Translations under genes and position numbers: made by a program | The notes under the pieces: model-generated | What the model was told of the DNA's origin: nothing | Databases searched by the model: none | Seen by the model: the letters and a program-made list of their open reading frames with translations, nothing else | Assembly (NCBI GenBank): GCA_002729885.1 | Contig: PBUB01000031.1 | Coordinates: forward strand, 1 to 64,000 | Reading direction: 5' to 3' | Source: Spirochaetaceae bacterium | Lineage (GTDB): Bacteria > Spirochaetota > Leptospiria > Leptospirales > Leptonemataceae | DNA: 64,000 bases | Shown here: positions 61,890-64,000 of the stretch, in pieces | How positions within the stretch are numbered: the stretch's first letter is position 1 | Layout: the number at the start of each line of letters is the position of its first letter

Positions 61890-62744
61890 TTAGTTCAAGC
61901 GAAATCCGGCTCCAAAGTAAAGGCGGGCCAGATACAGACTCCCCTTTTCTGGATTTACAAGCACCTCTGTGAAGTCAATCGGGTTCTTGCGGGGTTCGGT
62001 CACCGCCCAGTGGCCCACCACGTAAGCCTCGGTGTAGAGGAAATAGGAATCGCTTAGATTGAAGCGAAGCCCGCCGGAAATCGCAGCATGATATTCCATC
62101 AGCCAGGCATGGGTTTCTACTTCTCCGAGAAAGCCCCGGCCAACACCTGCTGAAATCTGAAGATACGGGTCTACACTGCTTCCGGGACTGAAATGATACG
62201 AAAGGGTGGCATCCAGGGCATAACTGGTGGCCAGAAGAAACCAGCTTCGTGTACCTTCGGTGGTCTGATAGAATCCGTTCAGGGGAGTATAGCGATCCAG
62301 CTGTACAAACGTTTGAGGCACATCCGCCCTTCCCCAAACATTCAAATAGCGAAAGGAAATCCCCCAGCTCCAGCCACTCAGTTCGCTGGACTGATAGTTA
62401 ATAGCTACATTGTCCGATCGAAGCTCAAACTCCGGAGCCTGATATATTGGGCCGAATTGCTGCACAAGCGGAGTATAGGTAGGCTCATACAGAACACCGG
62501 TATTAACAAAACCGGCCAGTAATTCCAGATCATTGCCTGCTCCGTCCAGAATACTACCGGAACCCCAGAGAGCGGGACCATACGCAAAGGACAGGGAGCT
62601 CGATGAAGCAGGATTATTCTGTGTAGATCCGCTTTCTGCAGCCAATGGGCTGAGGAAAAAAGCGATGAGAAGGGTCGGAAGAAATCCGAAAAAACGGAGA
62701 ACTTGCGAAAGGGAATGGATTGGAGAAAATAGCAGGGGGGACAA
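61890..62744 (-). CDS. outer-membrane beta-barrel protein
   Basis: A 284-residue protein by the start chosen. A signal peptide (FFGFLPTLLIAFFLSPLAAES) precedes about eight to ten amphipathic strands, for example NVAINYQSSELSGWSWGISFRYLN, ALDATLSYHFSP and LYLARLYFGAGFRLN at the C-terminus. The pattern is of an OMP_b-brl family barrel. Function unknown. No ATG lies near the signal peptide. TTG 62744 has AGGGG five bases upstream and is the best start, with both sequences inside alternative hairpins. A frame to 62888 exists but would put 48 residues before the signal peptide. Confidence 0.78.
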   Translation of the reverse strand: MSPLLFSPIHSLSQVLRFFGFLPTLLIAFFLSPLAAESGSTQNNPASSSSLSFAYGPALWGSGSILDGAGNDLELLAGFVNTGVLYEPTYTPLVQQFGPIYQAPEFELRSDNVAINYQSSELSGWSWGISFRYLNVWGRADVPQTFVQLDRYTPLNGFYQTTEGTRSWFLLATSYALDATLSYHFSPGSSVDPYLQISAGVGRGFLGEVETHAWLMEYHAAISGGLRFNLSDSYFLYTEAYVVGHWAVTEPRKNPIDFTEVLVNPEKGSLYLARLYFGAGFRLN

Positions 62745-62761
62745 ACGCCCCCCTGTTTGTC
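62734..62761 (-). promoter_or_regulatory. two mutually exclusive hairpins over the OMP ribosome-binding site and start
   Basis: On the minus strand, AGGGGGG (62754-62748) can pair with CCCCCCT (62740-62734), leaving the TTG start in the loop and the Shine-Dalgarno in the stem. Alternatively GACAAAC (62761-62755) pairs with GTTTGTC (62746-62740), leaving the Shine-Dalgarno in the loop and the TTG in the stem. Each stem is 7 perfect pairs, and they share bases so cannot form together. Confidence 0.55.
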
Positions 62762-62983
62762 TTTCAGGATAGGATATTCTCCTCCCGTGCCGATTGAAAT
62801 CAGCTGAAATTCCGCCTTCAGGCAAAGGAGAGATACCCGTTTGCGCCTGGCGGATCTTCTGGGAGGATCTATCTCTGGAGACTATCAATCACAATTCCTT
62901 TATCGACTTTCCGAATCCGGACTTAATAGTCCCTGGAAAAACATTTATGATTTGGGCACGGAATTCCTGGCCCATAAAAGCGA

Positions 62984-63733
62984 TCAGTCAGATTCATTTT
63001 GCACCGCTGACCTGTAATCCGAAAATCCCTCTGTGCCGATTATCTTTATCTGGCCAGGCCGCAGTCGGTTTTTGTATTCCATGGCTGATATGCCATGGAT
63101 CAGAAACCCGGGATAATAATAATCATAACCCATCTCTAAAGCCAGATGAATTTCCAGAAGCATGGAGTAATGCCCCGGCGAAAAGTTGCTGTAATCCGGA
63201 TCAAAGAAGAAATACACCGAGCTCCAGACATCCATCACAAGATCACAGATACCCAGGCCAATCATTCGATCTCCATCCCAGAGTTGCAGCTCCCTGGTGC
63301 GGTCTCCCAGGAAACTTCGGACAAAAAATTCCATGTAGGAAAATTCATCCAGCATCAATGCCTGCTCCGGATCGCCATGCTGTGCTGCCAGATACTTTCG
63401 ATATAGATCCATCTTCTCTTCGCTGATTTCCGGTCGTACCAGACGATACTGAAACCTCTGCTGACCTGCCTTGAAGATTCTTCGCTGGCTTTTTCGCATC
63501 TGGAATTGCTCTATATCCACGCGATAGATCTGGCATTCCCGGCAACCCGGACAATCCGGCCTGTAAAGATGCTCTCCGCTGCGACGATAGCCCTCATCCA
63601 GCAAAGAACGATAGAGCTGCCCTACATTGTCTCCTCGAAGGAAAAGCAACGATGCCGGTCGATCCTTGAAGTAAGGACACAGTGGCTCATGTCTGGCCAG
63701 GTAGAATTGTCTTTCCAGTTGCGGTAAGTTCAT
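62984..63733 (-). CDS. bpt: aspartate/glutamate leucyltransferase (Bpt)
   Basis: A 249-residue aminoacyl-transferase of the N-end-rule family. Signatures: CPGCRECQIYRV near the N-terminus (paired cysteines), then SVYFFFDPDYSNFSPGHYSMLLEI and YYYPGFLIHGISAMEYKNRLRP. These fit Bpt (leucyl) and Ate (arginyl) enzymes. Bacterial members of this length are usually Bpt, which adds Leu to N-terminal Asp or Glu to mark proteins for ClpAP/ClpS. The operon continues into the outer-membrane protein gene after 239 bases. The start ATG lacks a Shine-Dalgarno. Confidence 0.92.
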   Translation of the reverse strand: MNLPQLERQFYLARHEPLCPYFKDRPASLLFLRGDNVGQLYRSLLDEGYRRSGEHLYRPDCPGCRECQIYRVDIEQFQMRKSQRRIFKAGQQRFQYRLVRPEISEEKMDLYRKYLAAQHGDPEQALMLDEFSYMEFFVRSFLGDRTRELQLWDGDRMIGLGICDLVMDVWSSVYFFFDPDYSNFSPGHYSMLLEIHLALEMGYDYYYPGFLIHGISAMEYKNRLRPGQIKIIGTEGFSDYRSAVQNESD

Positions 63734-63741
63734 TTTTTATA

Positions 63742-63908
63742 GGTACGCTCGCCAGACTACCTCCTGTAGTCAGGCTCCCGTGATTTTGTGCGCGGCTACG
63801 CCGCTGGTGATCCTCGTGATCACGAAGCTCCTTCGGAGCTTAGGGTACGCTCGCCAGACTACCTCCTGTAGTCGGGCTCCCGTGAAATTCTTGCGCGGCT
63901 ACGCCGCT
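63742..63908. repeat. two-copy 64-base direct repeat with internal hairpins
   Basis: A 42-base segment beginning GGTACGCTCGCC occurs at 63742-63783 and 63844-63885 with one mismatch (A or G). Each is followed after 5-6 bases by an identical 17-base segment, TGCGCGGCTACGCCGCT (63789-63805 and 63892-63908). The period is 102-103 bases. Each long segment contains the hairpin GACTAC/GTAGTC, and each short one the hairpin GCGGC/GCCGC. Confidence 0.9.
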
Positions 63909-64000
63909 AGTAAATCAGTTCGGCTTCCACAGGAAGCCCCGGATCTTACTGCCGCCTTTCAGTTGGCCTTCCTGATCACGAAAGAGTCTTCGACTCTTTC
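63818..64000. repeat. hairpin array continuing to the window edge
   Basis: The motif GATCACGAA occurs at 63818-63826 and 63974-63982, each time leading into a stem-loop with a TTC loop: arms AAGCTCC/GGAGCTT (63825-63841) and GAAAGAGTC/GACTCTTTC (63980-64000). Another perfect stem, GGCTTCC/GGAAGCC with an ACA loop, lies at 63922-63938. No ORF is present. The array is cut by the window end. Confidence 0.85.

Noticed and set aside
63742..64000. A CRISPR array
   Set aside because: There are only two copies of the long unit, no unique spacers of even length, and the repeats are themselves multiple hairpins. No cas gene is near.

Overview
The window looks like chromosomal DNA of a spirochaete of the order Leptospirales. 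It could be a Leptonema- or Turneriella-like member or an uncultured relative, because base composition is roughly balanced rather than AT-rich like many Leptospira. The evidence is the mix of families: a DUF1574 SGNH-like protein, an MBOAT acyltransferase, many small lipoproteins (several Cys-rich), a eukaryotic-type UDP-glucose pyrophosphorylase, a KPEP-stalk membrane protein with a Leptospira-type N-terminal domain, a bpt-type leucyltransferase, and methyl-accepting proteins with six-helix membrane domains. This assignment is inferred from family recognition, not from a search. No rRNA, tRNA, integrase, transposase or CRISPR array was seen.

Layout. 1-5.5 kb: DUF1574 protein, Kazal-like lipoprotein, HtpG, M48 lipoprotein protease, strong terminator, alpha/beta hydrolase. 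5.5-13.2 kb: shikimate kinase, HDOD and CheD (opposite strand), TraB-family membrane protein, SGNH lipoprotein, MCP, AraC regulator, Mpo1-like membrane protein. 13.2-20.9 kb is mostly minus strand: UDP-glucose pyrophosphorylase, apt, argB, a START-like protein, MBOAT and a GT4 glycosyltransferase. 21-28.4 kb is a plus-strand run: LOG protein coupled to a 665-aa unknown, an ATPase-fold regulator, TruD, a small ORF whose best ribosome-binding site points to a CTG start, and two overlapping alpha/beta hydrolases. 28.6-31.5 kb: M14-type peptidase and S41 PDZ protease on the minus strand. 31.7-38.9 kb: six exported or lipoproteins, including a second SGNH enzyme, then a CHASE hybrid histidine kinase. 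39-44 kb: small membrane proteins, an MBL-fold lipoprotein and a stand-alone fragment resembling the C-terminus of a TIM-barrel glycosidase. 44-51 kb: MCP, a metallo-beta-lactamase protein with two cyclic-nucleotide-binding domains, a convergent 7TM-DISM/LytS-type kinase, and the KPEP-stalk protein.

The most accessory-looking part is 51.3-55.6 kb. A 636-aa fusion of an MNIO (DUF692) oxidase with a DUF2063-type partner domain sits on the minus strand, with a 57-aa ORF overlapping its start. Divergent from it is a complete EcoRII-like type II restriction-modification pair. MNIO enzymes modify peptides, usually together with a separate partner protein, so the fusion and the small upstream ORF are the best candidate here for an undescribed system; the substrate is unknown.

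56-64 kb: an iron-storage pair (bfd, bfr) behind a 7-1-7 palindrome resembling a Fur box, a GT39/GT83-Cys-rich-GtrA operon with overlapping genes, a TetR regulator with a candidate operator, and the bpt - outer-membrane protein - aminotransferase operon. The outer-membrane gene appears to start at a TTG embedded in two mutually exclusive RNA hairpins. The last 260 bases are a mosaic of short perfect hairpins and direct repeats that runs to the window edge.
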